From: Isochrysis galbana
Lineage: Eukaryota; Haptophyta; Isochrysidales; Isochrysidaceae
NCBI GenBank assembly: GCA_018136815.1
Contig: CM030942.1
Location: 559,797 to 623,796, forward strand
DNA: 64,000 bases
Direction of reading: 5' to 3'
Shown here: in pieces, positions 41,229 through 52,336 of the stretch
Position numbering within the stretch: the first letter of the stretch is position 1
Layout of the letters: each line of letters opens with the position of its first letter
Program-made: the position numbers and the translations under genes
Notes under the pieces: generated by a model
Told to the model about the DNA's origin: nothing
Seen by the model: only the letters and a program-made list of their open reading frames with translations
Database searches by the model: none

Positions 41229-41634
41229 AGCCGTTGCGGCGGTCGACCATCACAGGACAGAGGAGATCTGTGAACCTTGCCACTCTGTATTCACGACATC
41301 AATGACATTTTGGTGTTGCCGATAGCCATATGTGCAGGTTACGGCTTACCCCCCCCCCCTAGTGGAACTAGGTAAGTGAAAAGGGTGGTGGTGCAATGGG
41401 CACAAATGAGTCGACTCTCAGCATTCACGAGTTATTCTCTCAATGAAGCAGAGATAGCGAAGATCGCCGCCTGACTACCAACCCTAGCAGCGGCTTGTAC
41501 ACCAGGCAACTTACATACTACTATGGACTGTAGAGTAGAATGTGACATGTGAGTGGTGAGTGGTACTGCCATGTTGTTGCAAAAAAAATCTGAAGATTCT
41601 GGGCTAAAACCTACTATGACTAGGTATCTCTTCC
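41229..41634. other. 3' flank of the LYR gene
   Basis: 3'UTR-like up to about 41.4 kb. No gene supported. Confidence 0.35.
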
Positions 41635-41940
41635 TACCTAGAACTATCAGTAAACTGATAGGGTCATGGAGCGCGCGCCGCCTCCCGCCCTCGCTACCGC
41701 TGCCCTCGCTCGCCGCCATTGACGAAGCCTTCATTCATGGACACGCCGCTGTCGCCGAAGCGACCGCGCCAGGACGACCCCCCTAGCCAGGTGGGCACAG
41801 GAGCCGCCGAGCCACACCCACGCATCACCGCGAACAGCGCGAGCAAGGCCGCCATGCTGACAGCCAAGCTGCAGCACAGCATCCACAACTCTTTCCACAG
41901 CCACAACTCGATCCAAGCAGGGACGCTCCATTAGGGAAGG
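41635..41940 (+). mobile_element. Retroelement head module C with ORF1-like frame
   Basis: ACTATCAGTAAACTGATAGG (a CAGTAAACTG inverted repeat), then GTCATGGAGCGCGC, then in another frame MDTPLSPKRPRQDDPPSQVG. Matches 26.5 kb closely and shares the leader with 55.12 kb. Ends in a Ser/His-rich stretch at 41.93 kb. Confidence 0.65.
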
Positions 41941-42069
41941 CCTCCGTGGCCGGCCCCTGCAAAGCCGCGGTACCGCCCTCGTGCCCTGGCACGAGGGTCC
42001 GGCCCGGCACCATCAGAGACTTGTCTCTCCAGAGAGCAAGTCACAAGCACAAGCACACAATGCGTACTG

Positions 42070-42130
42070 CAGGAGCGACGCGCGACGCGCACTCGATGAC
42101 CTTATTTTTATAGATAGTTGTCCCAGGAAA
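42070..42130 (-). repeat. Retroelement head module C, inverted and diverged
   Basis: Reverse complement reads ACTATCTATAAAAATAAGG then TCATCGAGTGCGCG, a decayed form of the module C leader. Confidence 0.5.
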
Positions 42131-44247
42131 CCGATGACCGATGAAACAGGAAGGAGGGAAGAGGTTGAAGGAGGGGAGCTAAGGGCGATGTCGGTAGTGG
42201 GAGGTAGTGTATACCGAGAAGGTAGGAAGGAGGTATTAGCCCAGAATCTTCCGATGTGTTATTTCAATTAGATAAAGATACAACTTCCATTGAGATTGCG
42301 ATAACAAATTATCAAATGATTGAATCGAATACGGGGTGGCTTTGCATAGCCACAATGTGAACATTAGTGAGGGCCTAAACGCAATGAGAAACCTCCACTC
42401 CCGTCATTTGACAGCCACAAAAGTCCCTCGGCAGTCAGCAAGCCACAAATCCGCCCTTCGGCCTCGGCAGCGCCACACAAACCGCCTCTCACGCCGCAAG
42501 CCGCAAGCCTCCCTCCTGGATGACTATGTGCAAAGCGTCACCAGTACAATTCGCCATCGTTGTTGATCAACATTTCCATCCCTGCCGAGATTTGGTTGAG
42601 GGCAACTATCGACGCGAACAATTAAATAAAGGAATGGGAGATGCAGGGTACATAGCAGTTCACTAAGACTAAGATTGTGCTTACTCGCAGTTGTAGTAAA
42701 CTTTGTCCACCGCCCTGCACTTGTGTCGCAGTGTCGCATTCGCGATGTCTCAGAGGCAAAAAGAAATAACAGTAACAGTAAAGAAATACAGTAAAAAAGT
42801 AAAAAGAACAGAGGTATCGCCCTGGGACCATCATGGTGACCAGGGCGGCTGAGAGAAGAGAGAGCGACGCCATCGCTCGCGCTCTTTTCGGAACAGAACC
42901 GGATAAAATTCCTCTTACAATTCTCTCACACCACTATCACACGCACATTCACGGTAACACGTAGATAACTAACGTAACGGGATACGCGAAGAAAGGGGGG
43001 GTGAGCAGGAAGGGAAAAGAGGAAAGAAAAAGGAAAGAAGAGAGGAGGCCCGTCGCCTCTCCTCACGTGAAGAGGGAGGGGAGAGGCGATCTCACATGGC
43101 TTTAGAAAGTAAACGTAGGAGAGGGCGGAGGGGCATCCGTAACAAGAGGAAGAAAGAAGAAGAAGAGTGAAAGAAAGAAGAGAAAAACCCAGAGTATATA
43201 GGGTGGTTCTCAGCCCTTCCCATTGGCCCTATGGCTACAGACTTGCAAAAGTCCCTAGAGAAGGAATGGTCACGCCAAATGGATCGACCTCGGCATCCGA
43301 CGGACCGTCGAGTGTGGAGGCGAGGGCGCAAGAAGCATAAAAGTAGTTTTATGATTTTCTGAGTCTAAGTAGTAGCTCGTTTGCACAGGCAAAGGGCGCA
43401 CAGGGAATACACGGGGATAGGGAGGGGAGTTTTGTTTATGAGGCTTCGCACAGGGAGAGGAGTTTTGTTTTTGAGGCTTGCGAGCTGATATGAGTACTGA
43501 TATCGGTGCGAGCTCCAAATCCATGAGAGCTCGCAAGCTGACGAGACATCGCTTTGGCACTTGCTGTAGAAGGGCCCCTGTTTGACGTACTGGCAACTGG
43601 CAAAGCCTGCAACCGGCCGAGCAGTCGTATGCATAGTCGACGACGGGGATTGACCACGGATAAGCTGGGTCAAGGTAAGCACCCTCACATTTCTCACGAT
43701 CGGCCTGACTGTCGACGATTGAGGGCAAGATGCCCTACAAACTAGTGGGACTTGGGTCGGGGTCCGCCGTTGCCAATGGCCATTGCTCCGCTCCCGCATC
43801 GGATTGCGAGGGGGGCGAAAGGCGGGGGGAAATCTTCGGCTCTCTTCTCGTGAAAAAATATTCTGACTCTCCGATGTACAGACGAATGTTTCAACCCAGT
43901 CTCCCCCAACTCTATTGGCACCCTACAGGTCTCGCCGCCTTGTCCTTTCGTCGTGCGCCCCCATGCCACTCCTGATGTGAGCGTGTGCTCCTCTATGCGG
44001 TTCAACATTCGTCGCACTCCGTCTCCTCCCACATAGCCAGAGACAGATTCATAGTGGCTAAGCACAACTCGTCAGTCGTGTCCAACTTGGTACACTAGCT
44101 AAAAGGCCACGTCTCTTAAGAAGCGAACGGAAAATACCTCGTTGCCTTCGCAATTCGAAATGGAAGCGGGATCGGCTTGTACGATCTGAAAACTAGGAAT
44201 CGAGATATGCAAGACGACCGGTAGGCGACGGTGACGATAGAGAGAGA
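42131..44247. other. Intergenic region
   Basis: No convincing gene. 42980-43180 is purine-rich (AAAGAAGA-type). 43380-43480 has a doubled GAGGGGAGTTTTGTTT(A/T)TGAGGCTT-like unit. Minus frames at 43742-44065 and 43365-43799 are ATG-started but lack family similarity and splice partners; one could be an exon of an unrecognised gene. Confidence 0.3.
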
Positions 44248-47007
44248 CTAGGCGTTGGTCGCAGTGACGGGTGGGTGGGGCGGTGTGGGCGGCGGCGCGT
44301 TTGAGCCGTCGCACCCGGCGAGCAGCGTGAAGTTGAGGTTCTCAGTGGCGGACGAGCCGCTGAAGCCGCGTGTAGTCGGTGAGAAAGCAAACGTGCTGAC
44401 GGCGAGATCCAACGAGAAGCGAGCTTCATCAGACATCTGCGCCGTAAATAGCTGCGCAAACACCTCGACGAGCTTGTAGGTGAAATACATGCGCCAGCCC
44501 GAGGACGTGCATGGTCTGCCCGCCTGCTCCGGGTCAATGCTCGCTGTCGGGCTGAGCGAGTCGAGGAACTTCGTGTAGTTGATGGCCGACGAATAGAGGC
44601 CGAATGCAGGGAGGGCCATGCGGACAAAGCGGGGGAAGAAGCGCGGGTTGCCGTACGGGACGCTCCTGCCGTCGAGTCTCACTTTGCCGCAAAGGCCCGC
44701 CGGCGGCAAGCCCACTTCGTTCTCATTTGCATAAGGATCAGAAAACACCTCCGGGTTAACGCACGGATAGCCACGCTCCGCGCTGCCGTGATGGGCACAT
44801 TGCGCCTGGCCCATGACGAACTGGTCGGGGGGAGGCGTACCCTCCAAGTTGTTGAGGGAGGCCAAGATGGGAGCCACCGGATCTCTCATGTTGGTGGTAA
44901 ACATCTTGTTGTGACTGAGGCATGACGTCGCGCCATAATACAACTCTTGATCTGGCCCAAGCCACTGTTGGGTGCCGTGCCCGCACACCCACTCCTCGCA
45001 CTCGACGCAGAGCATATTGCGCTGGAAGGCGAGAGCGCCCTCGTGGATGGCTAGAGCCCCACCCGCGTCGGCGAACCCGTTATCTACCGGCGGCACGACT
45101 GTACCGTCGGGCAGAGTCTCATTAGCGACGACGCAGATGCCCGAATACGTCGCAGGGTTGATTTCGTTGCAGTAGACGTATTTGCGCACCCACTTCCCGC
45201 TGCACTTGCCCGCACCTGTGAGCTCGCCAGAGCAGGTCGCGGTGAAGTACCACATTGGCAGGACTCCGACGGTAGTAATATCATCCTGGAAGAGCCCAAT
45301 AAGGCGCCCGCCGCCGACCTGTGAGCCGCTCACCATGTACAGCACCATCTGGTATACGTAGTAATATAGCAACTGCGTAAGGGACAGGCTATTGGGTGAG
45401 CGTCCGAACTCAGCCTGCGTCTGCTTGAAGAAGTCGCGGAAGTATTCAAAAGGGAGCCATTTGCGCGCGGCGTATGTCGTGCCGTCACTCGAGTCGAGAA
45501 TTTCCTGCAGCTCGCCGTAGAGGGCAGCAGCTGGGCTCGTCTCGTCACAAACACGAGCGCTGTTATCTTTCAGCTCTGCGCGGCAGCTGACGCTGCCTCG
45601 ACAGCGAGCCTGATACTCTTGTTCCGATGAGGGGAAGCAACCCAGCCGGCTTGCCGGGTCGCTCGAGCGAGGCATGTTGAAGACGGACTTGCTGAAAACA
45701 CGCTGCACCATGTCGTCAAGCACGGGGATCGAAGTGCCCACAAAGTCGCGCGTAAGCTGCTCGTGAAGCACTCGCGAGATGGGCATCTCGATGAGCTCGC
45801 TCGCCTCGTCGTCCGTATTGTGCACCAGCAACCGCGGCGCAACATAGCTGAAGCCGTCAGCCGCAGTGAATCGTGTAGTAGCGCGGGCGCACATGGCGTC
45901 CCCCTTGTACAGCACCCAGTTGACAAGCTGCATCGCGTGCGCACCTGCGGCCTCAAGCGCAGTTCGTGTAAACATGATGGCGTCCATCAGCAGCGGCACC
46001 GTGTACTGTGGCACGTTAACTTGTGTGAGTGGGTAGAAGGCGGCAGCGCGCACGGCCGACCACTGCACCTGGTTCTCGGGGTCAACGAGCATCCTGCGTG
46101 TTGCCTCCAGCCGCGCCCCCCACATCACGCGCAGGTTGCGGTTGTTGAGTTCACCCCACTCTTGCCCCCACGCCGACCTCCGATAGCACATCGGCTGTGC
46201 ACGTAGGTAGACGAGCCCGTTGACATCAACCACACCGTCCGGGTTGACGGACCAATAATCCTCATTCGGCACGCACGTGCCCATGTACGAGCTCGCATTC
46301 GCGTATGGCGCAAGCGCGTACGAGCGGCAATTGGCGTTGGACCACACATCGCGCACGTCGAGTAGAGGGACGGGACTCCCGCGCAGCTGCACCTGGAGCT
46401 GAAGCTCCTTGATTGCCTCGCTGAATCTGACATCGAGTTGCTTAAAGGCCTTCTGGATTGCGAAGTAGAGCGCGCAGTCGTGGCAGTCGCGTGTCTTCTG
46501 ACCAAGATTGGCGCACGTGGACGTCTTAGTCGAATCCTCCCCAATCGAGGCCGGGTCGACCATCCCAGCTTCCACGGCAAGTTTTTTTACCGTTGAGGTG
46601 ACAAGCTTGTCGAGGATGGCAGCGTTCAGTTTGCATACTGAGGACTTGGCCACCTCACATCCTTCCTTCAAGTACGACCTCAGGCCGCCGACGGAGGCTC
46701 TGAAGGCGCTGTTCTCCCAGTCCTTGGCGAAAATGCCATCATTTGGCCAGATTGATTTGTCCACCGTTTCCCAGCACTTCTTCTCAGCGTCATCGGAAGC
46801 GCGGCACATCCCTGCCAGATTTGCCGATTTGTAGTTTCCGGCGAAGCTGCCGCAAGCCTGCTCGAATGACGAATCGACAAACACACTGCCGAGAAGAGGT
46901 GGCATCGTACCGAAGAGTGGTGAGCGTAACTGACGACGGAGCACCTGGCATGAGGGGAGGTTGGGCTGGGCGGCAACGCCGAGGAGGAGGAAGAGAAGCC
47001 GCACCAT
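44248..47007 (-). CDS. Large secreted cysteine-rich protein, unknown family (919 aa)
   Basis: A single uninterrupted minus frame of 919 residues, by far the longest host-like frame here. ATG 47007 opens a signal peptide (MVRLLFLLLGVAAQPNLPS). The rest has no further membrane helix, over 25 cysteines spread along its length and several N-glycosylation sequons (NASS, NETL, NYTK, NFTL), so an extracellular or lumenal protein is likely. Cys appear in pairs or clusters (CHDC, CVECEEWVC). The C-terminus is Pro/Thr-rich (PPPTPPHPPVTATNA). No enzyme motif is evident to me and no intron is needed, unlike its neighbours. Function unknown; cell-surface, coat or secreted matrix roles are possible. Confidence 0.85.
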   Translation of the reverse strand: MVRLLFLLLGVAAQPNLPSCQVLRRQLRSPLFGTMPPLLGSVFVDSSFEQACGSFAGNYKSANLAGMCRASDDAEKKCWETVDKSIWPNDGIFAKDWENSAFRASVGGLRSYLKEGCEVAKSSVCKLNAAILDKLVTSTVKKLAVEAGMVDPASIGEDSTKTSTCANLGQKTRDCHDCALYFAIQKAFKQLDVRFSEAIKELQLQVQLRGSPVPLLDVRDVWSNANCRSYALAPYANASSYMGTCVPNEDYWSVNPDGVVDVNGLVYLRAQPMCYRRSAWGQEWGELNNRNLRVMWGARLEATRRMLVDPENQVQWSAVRAAAFYPLTQVNVPQYTVPLLMDAIMFTRTALEAAGAHAMQLVNWVLYKGDAMCARATTRFTAADGFSYVAPRLLVHNTDDEASELIEMPISRVLHEQLTRDFVGTSIPVLDDMVQRVFSKSVFNMPRSSDPASRLGCFPSSEQEYQARCRGSVSCRAELKDNSARVCDETSPAAALYGELQEILDSSDGTTYAARKWLPFEYFRDFFKQTQAEFGRSPNSLSLTQLLYYYVYQMVLYMVSGSQVGGGRLIGLFQDDITTVGVLPMWYFTATCSGELTGAGKCSGKWVRKYVYCNEINPATYSGICVVANETLPDGTVVPPVDNGFADAGGALAIHEGALAFQRNMLCVECEEWVCGHGTQQWLGPDQELYYGATSCLSHNKMFTTNMRDPVAPILASLNNLEGTPPPDQFVMGQAQCAHHGSAERGYPCVNPEVFSDPYANENEVGLPPAGLCGKVRLDGRSVPYGNPRFFPRFVRMALPAFGLYSSAINYTKFLDSLSPTASIDPEQAGRPCTSSGWRMYFTYKLVEVFAQLFTAQMSDEARFSLDLAVSTFAFSPTTRGFSGSSATENLNFTLLAGCDGSNAPPPTPPHPPVTATNA

Positions 47008-47717
47008 CCTCGCGACCGCCCTCGGCGACTTCTGCGGGTGATTGAGACGTTCCTTCGCTTTGGCGCGCTAGTGAACGAGTTGCAGCAGCCAGCATGGCGC
47101 GGCAGACGAAAGAAAGGTAGCGAGCGAGGTCATGAGAGAGAGAGAGAGAGACGGAGAGACAGACAAGGGAGTCAAGACTGACCGAACTGATGAGAAGTGA
47201 GGAGGTTTGGAAAGCCCCTCTACGAGAGAACCACGCTTCTCCGTGGGGTGGGTCGCCAGGGGATGGCCGACCGCCAACACAGCCTCCCCCCCGTGTGGTC
47301 GAATTCCCATCAAGTCTTGTCCCACGCGACCTGCCGATCTAGCCATTTAGCCCTCGGGGGATTCTATCTCCTCCGGCGAGAGCTAGCGGGGTTGAAGGCG
47401 GGCGGGTGACGAGAGATGGCTCCTACTTGCTGTTTGGGGGGAAACGACGGGCGCGAGGATAGCCGTTAGCTACCCGCACCTGTCCCAAACAGGCGCCCGC
47501 CTTCATCTTGAAACCCGATAGGTGATAGGATAAAATCGCCCGATAGCTGCTGGGAGATCGCTTTCCTCGTCGAACGTGGGACAGACTGTTGGGGAGGGGG
47601 GGGGGGGGGGGGGGCACTGGGGCTGGGAGGCTGTTGGCGCAAGTAGCTAACCCCCCTTGCCAACAGTCAGCAGTCAGGAAATTCAGTAAAAATTCGCGAA
47701 ACTCGCGATTTTTGTAT
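47008..47717. other. Upstream region of the secreted-protein gene
   Basis: A (GA)n tract at 47132-47150 and a G run at 47595-47615. Contains a few GATAGC/GTTGGCG strings related to the palindromic cluster at 49.3-50.0 kb. No gene. Confidence 0.4.
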
Positions 47718-47770
47718 GTTACCTCCAGGAGCCAACGCCCCCCAGGAGCTATCGGGGGCCCCCGTTAGAA
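47718..47770 (-). repeat. Copy of the 49.9-kb palindromic repeat end
   Basis: The reverse complement, GGGGGCCCCCGATAGC followed by TCCTGGGGGGCGTTGGC and TCCTGG, matches 49970-50010 in inverted orientation 2.2 kb away. Confidence 0.65.
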
Positions 47771-47792
47771 CTTATAGCGTCGTATGACATCT

Positions 47793-48064
47793 TGTTAGCT
47801 AGCACTCCTAGCCACATACACCGGACGAGCCATGCGCCAACCGCGCACACCCCCATCGCGGGGTAGGGGCGTAGGGGCTCCGTTGCCGTCGAAGGGCTAC
47901 GGTCCCGCAGCACTAAGGTTATACTAACACAACAATATAACTCTGACGCTCCCCCATCGCCAAAGGCGAAACCCTGATTCTCCCAATCGTTGCCATTCCC
48001 GAGAGAGGTACAAGCTTACCTTCGAGGCTGAAATGTGCTCAAGCGTCAAAGACATAGGCCAACA
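47793..48064 (-). mobile_element. Copia-family LTR (about 270 bp)
   Basis: Inverted match to the LTR at 16221-16530. It runs from TGTTGGCC (48064) to CTAGCTAACA (47793) on the minus strand. It directly follows the Copia RNase H relic on that strand, so it is that element's 3' LTR. Confidence 0.75.
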
Positions 48065-48244
48065 ACAATTCTTCGCCTTAGTCGGCGGCATCCAAACATC
48101 CAAACCTGTAACATTCCTGCGTCGTGACCCAGCACCTGGTTGCCTAGTTGAGGTTGAATGAAGTGGAGGCTATTACCAAGCAAGTGACATGAAGTATGAA
48201 GTCAGAGAATGGGGCATGCGGGGTTAAAAACCAAGATATTGGAT

Positions 48245-48520
48245 TAATTTGATGCTCCCAGCGCGAGGTTGCGAAATTTTACGAATTTATTCTTCTCAAG
48301 CGCCTTGGTCATCATATCAGCGATCTGATCTTCAGTCGATATCCACATCGGTATGGAAACACGATCGAGATATTGTTTGCGACCAAACCAGATCCAATTG
48401 TCGTAGTGTCGAGTGCGTCCTTTTACGCCAGGGTTCTTGATGGACGCAACGGTAGCTGAGTTATCGCAGAATATTGTCGCCGGGAGTTTATATTCGGCTT
48501 CGAGAAACTAAGTCGCGTTC
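48245..48520 (-). mobile_element. Copia RNase H / C-terminal relic
   Basis: The minus strand reads, with frameshifts, IFCDNSATVASIKNPGVKG, NWIWFGRKQYLDRVS, WISTEDQIADMMTKALEKN. It is very similar to the relic at 13.2 kb. Defective; only the polyprotein end and 3' LTR remain. Confidence 0.8.
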
Positions 48521-49119
48521 CGTCAAAAGAGGGCCAGGTGATATTTTTTTATCCAGAGGTGCATGTTTTCTTTTTCAACCAGTCTCCAGGGTATTATTAT
48601 TACAAAGATGAGTACAAAGCTAATCAAGGACACGGCGCGTGAGCATAGCAACTCCCCCCCCCCCCCCCTTCCCCAAAACACACGGTAACCCCAAAGCTAC
48701 TGAGTTTTCATCCTTTTCGTCTTTTTCTCACACACCTCCTCCTCGATCCTATTATCGATGTCGTTCTTCTGGCAGGTGACGATGTCGCTCGGCTGATCTT
48801 GGGTGGCGAGGTCCGTGACGCGTGCGAGGACGGCCTTCTTGTTCTCCATGTAGAGTTTGCCAGCTGCCAACTACTTTGGTGCACTTGCACCATGGGATTC
48901 GTCTCAGCGTACGCGACCGCCGTGATGTATTCCATGCAGAGGCCCCCCCCCCCCTCAGCAAGAATCTTGCGCGCTGTGGCGACCATCGGTATCACATCAG
49001 CCCAATCAACGGTTTCCCCCTTACGCCTTACGCTCACGGTCTTTCAATGCGAGAGTTGGGGGCAATTTCTGGATCTCCAAGCTGCTGGTTGCGTTGGACG
49101 CTTGACGAAGACAGTGGCA
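48521..49119. other. Intergenic region
   Basis: No gene supported. Frames on both strands overlap. A C run is at 48652-48668. Confidence 0.35.
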
Positions 49120-49256
49120 GATGTCGCATTCGCGAATCGACACTCGTTAGGCTTCGCTCTTCTCTTCGTCGTTCGGTATCTATCGTTATAATTCTTTGCT
49201 TTCTCTGGTTCTCGGTCAAAAGCTTCGCTTGGATGCATGGGATCGTGGGTTGTGGA
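49120..49256 (+). repeat. Dispersed repeat E, copy 1
   Basis: Nearly identical to 59980-60115: GTCGCATTCGCGAATCGACA..GGCTTCGCTCTTCTCTTC.. to GGGATCGTGGGTTGTGGAG. Few differences over about 130 bases; no conserved frame. Confidence 0.85.
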
Positions 49257-49445
49257 GTCCAATCAGGTCCCTGATTGGGTCCGAGTCCAATCCTAACCAG
49301 ATCCCTGGGCCCGAGTCCAATCAGGTCAGGTCGTTTCCTCCCGATAGCAAACGGGGGCAATCTTTCGCCCCCGATAGCAAACGGGGGCCCGCCTTAAAAC
49401 GCGATAGCTCCCCGGGGCATAAAAAATCCCCTGATAGCTCTCGGG

Positions 49446-49947
49446 GGATTTCCCGATCGCCAACAGCCCCCCCGAGAGCTACCGGGGGACCGAGAAAATC
49501 CTTTAATTTAATTTTACTAATCACTTAGATTTTTTAATTTTACTATTTTTATATTACGTCTTCAATAATCTTTAATTTAATTACTAATTTAATTACCATA
49601 TTGTACTTATATATTATATTTTAATATTAATCCTAGTAACTTTATGTCATTTCTAAAACTATTAGCTGTTAGATACTCTAAGTTTTAAAAACTATTTTCA
49701 GGGGGAGAAAGAGAACAAAGAAAAGAGGAGAAAGGAGAACAGAGGATAGGAGGGGGGAAGAGAGAGAGAAGGAGAGCGAGCCAAAGAGAGGAGGAACCCC
49801 CCGTTTGCTATCGGGGGATTTCCTCTTCCCCCGATAGCTATCGGGGGGTCCGCTTACGGCACCCCCCAGGAGCTATCCCCCGATAGCTCTCGGGGGATTT
49901 TCTCGGTCCCCCGGTAGCTCTCGGGGGGGCTGTTGGCGATCGGGAAA
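49446..49947. repeat. 53-bp inverted repeats around an AT-rich core
   Basis: 49447-49501 and 49895-49947 are perfect reverse complements over about 53 bases, with GGCGATCGGGAAA at the outer ends and GGATTTTCTCGG at the inner ends. Between them lie an AT-rich core (49500-49690) and a purine tract (49700-49790). Both arms sit in clusters of the palindrome CCCCGATAGCTATCGGGG and variants (49340-49500, 49795-49995). It looks like a foldback or MITE-like element; no target duplication was identified. It ends 40 bases before the ABC1 start codon. Confidence 0.8.
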
Positions 49948-50049
49948 AAATTTCCCCCCGATAGCTATCGGGGGCCCCCGATAGCTATCGGGGGGCGTTG
50001 GCTCCTGGGGGGTAACAGATACAAAGAGAGATCGTGCGGCTGGCGCGCG

Positions 50050-52336
50050 ATGGTAGCCTCTCCGCCGACGGCGCCGTCCGTCGGCGCGCGCTGCGCGGTG
50101 AGCGGGCTGCCCATCGCGTACGATGCGGAACTGCTTGACGAGCGTTTCCGCCAGCCCGACGGCCAGGCCTTTCTCCAGCACAGGCTGCGGCTCGCGGGCG
50201 GCGCCACGCTGCGGCTGAGTGGCGCAGTCCTCTCCACGTACTTTGCGCTTCTTCTTGGGGTGGCGCCGCCGGGAGTGGGGCCGACCGCGCTAGAGGATGC
50301 GCTCGCTCGGCGTGCGCCGGAGTTCCGCCAAGCCATCGAGGAACTCGGGCCCACCTTTGTCAAGTTTGGCCAGGCACTCGGATCACGGCCTGACCTGATT
50401 GGACCGCGGCTTGCTCGCTCACTCCGCACACTCCAGACTCAGATGACGCCGTTCGACACGGAGTTGGCGCGGGCGATTATCGCCGAAGATTTAGGGAGTG
50501 AGCGAGCCAAGCCCATCCTGCAGGCGCTGCCCTCCGCTCCCATCGCTGCAGCCTCCATCGGGCAGGTATACCGCGTCGAGCTACCTCCCACGCCGCTGCC
50601 GTTGTCCGCTGGCTGGCGGCGTCGCCTGGTCCGGTCCGCATGGCCGCCGGAGCCCGAGCTTCTGGCGCTCAAAGTGATGCGGCCTGATGCGCGCATGGCG
50701 GTAGCGGCCGACGCCGTTCTGGCGCGTAGAGCGGCGGCGGCGCTCGAGTCGCTCAGGGGGATCGGCGGCGACAAGCTCATCCAACCGGCGCTTGTGTCAG
50801 CTGTCGACGAGTTCTTCTCTCGCCTTTTCGAGGAGATGGACTATGTTGGAGAGGCCCAGAATATCAAGTTATTTGGTGAGACGTACGGGCCCGGTGGCTT
50901 GGGCCGGCTAGCGCTCGGAAATGGTGGCGAGATCGTGCTTCCCGAGACGTACGACGAGTGGAGCGCAGAGCGCGTCCTGTGCATGTCGTGGATGGAAGGT
51001 GAACCAATCGTACCTCCCGAGGGCTCGACGGATATGGACATCCTGCCTGCAGAGATTCAGCGCCGGCTCAAGATTCCGGCGCCACGGCCACGGGGCGAAA
51101 GGGCTGAGGAGCTGCGGCTCGTACGATGGGGCATCTCTTGCACACTCTCACAGTTATTGGTGACAGGAGTGATGCACGCCGACACTCATGGTGGAAACTT
51201 GCTCAGAGTGAAGCCGAAGAGGGTACGCAGCCTCGCCGCCCAGCCAAGCTTGCGCCTTCCCGTACTCACCTCGATTGTCAGGCGCTCTCGAGCCGGCGTG
51301 CAAGGATTCGGCTCCCGGTGCTCATTCTTTCCCTGACTCACGCGTTCGGATTCGTAGAAATGGTGGCGCTTGCTGCGGCCGTTCCGCTCACCGCCTCCCC
51401 ACTTAGGCTACGTCGACTTCGGTCTCGTCTCCCGAGTCCCTCAGCGAGTTCGAGACGGACTCATTTGTGCCGTAGCTCAGCTGCTTTTCGCTCGAGACAC
51501 AGCAAAGGCAAGTTTCTTTGCACGCACTGCAGAGTGGGGCACAACCCGGTTGTAGGATGCAAACCCCGCCTCTCCTCCATATGCTTCAGGTCGCTGCGCT
51601 CTTCGACGAGTTAATGCTGCTCCCGACGGAGGCCCTCGGCGACAAAGACACGCGCCAACGACTTGAAGTAGCGCTCGCAAAGGCAGCCGATCGGCTTCTC
51701 GTTTACACTCCTGGTGCATCCATCCCCGAGTTGCGGTGAGGCAACCGCAATGTTGCATTCCTTTGCATTCTCCCCCCTTTCACATATCCACGCTAAGCAA
51801 GGCAATCGCTACCCGGTCTTATTTCAAGCTGCCGGCAGCACCTGCACTCTTTCTCATTCGCCCCCCAACCCCCCACCCCCCACCCCCCTTTCACCCCCTA
51901 CTCCCATCACACATACAAACACAGATTTGACGCGCTTGTCGGCGAGGTTGCGAGTATCGCCCCCGCCTTCGCCTTTGAGTTGCCGCCTTACTTCCTCAAC
52001 AACGCTCGCGCTCTCGCTTCTCTCGAGGGCCTTGCGCGCGCCACGGATCCAAGCTTTTCGATAGTCTCGTCAGTCTATCCCTTTGCACTCAAGACACTCC
52101 TTGCAGACAAAACCGGATCGCCGCTCTTGCGCGCAACCTTGGACGATCTTGCAACCGACACAAAGACGGGAAGATTGTCCTTACGTAAGATGCGTCAACT
52201 TATTGCACAGTTGGCAAGCTTGTCGCGGAAGCGTAAGTTGGTAGTCTATTGGGATGTTTTCTTCACCAGAGGTGGGCGAAGATTGTTACGTCAGTGGATT
52301 CAGCAACAGTTAAAGGTGCGCCTATGCAAACTCTGA
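50050..52336 (+). CDS. ABC1/ADCK (UbiB-type) atypical kinase
   Basis: Exons 50050-51222, 51358-51507, 51590-51735 and 51925-52336 join in frame, 626 residues. The family signature is complete: FVKFGQALGSRPDLIG (KxGQ), AAASIGQVYRVEL (Ala-rich loop), LALKVMRPD (Lys), FEEMDYVGEAQN (Glu), VMHADTHGGNLLR (catalytic loop), then YVDFGLVS in exon 2 (metal-binding DFG). The intron after exon 2 is GC-AG (AAG|GCAAGT); the others are GT-AG. C-terminal residues LPPYFLNNARALASLEGLA and SVYPFALKTLL match plastid/mitochondrial ABC1K proteins. Such proteins influence prenyl-quinone synthesis. The first exon lacks an obvious transit peptide beyond a short Ala/Pro-rich start. The last ~40 residues may be replaced by another exon, since GC|GTAAGT occurs at 52230. 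Confidence 0.9.

Noticed and set aside
45763-46206. Plus-strand frames inside the secreted-protein gene
   Set aside because: They are antisense to an uninterrupted 919-codon frame with a signal peptide.
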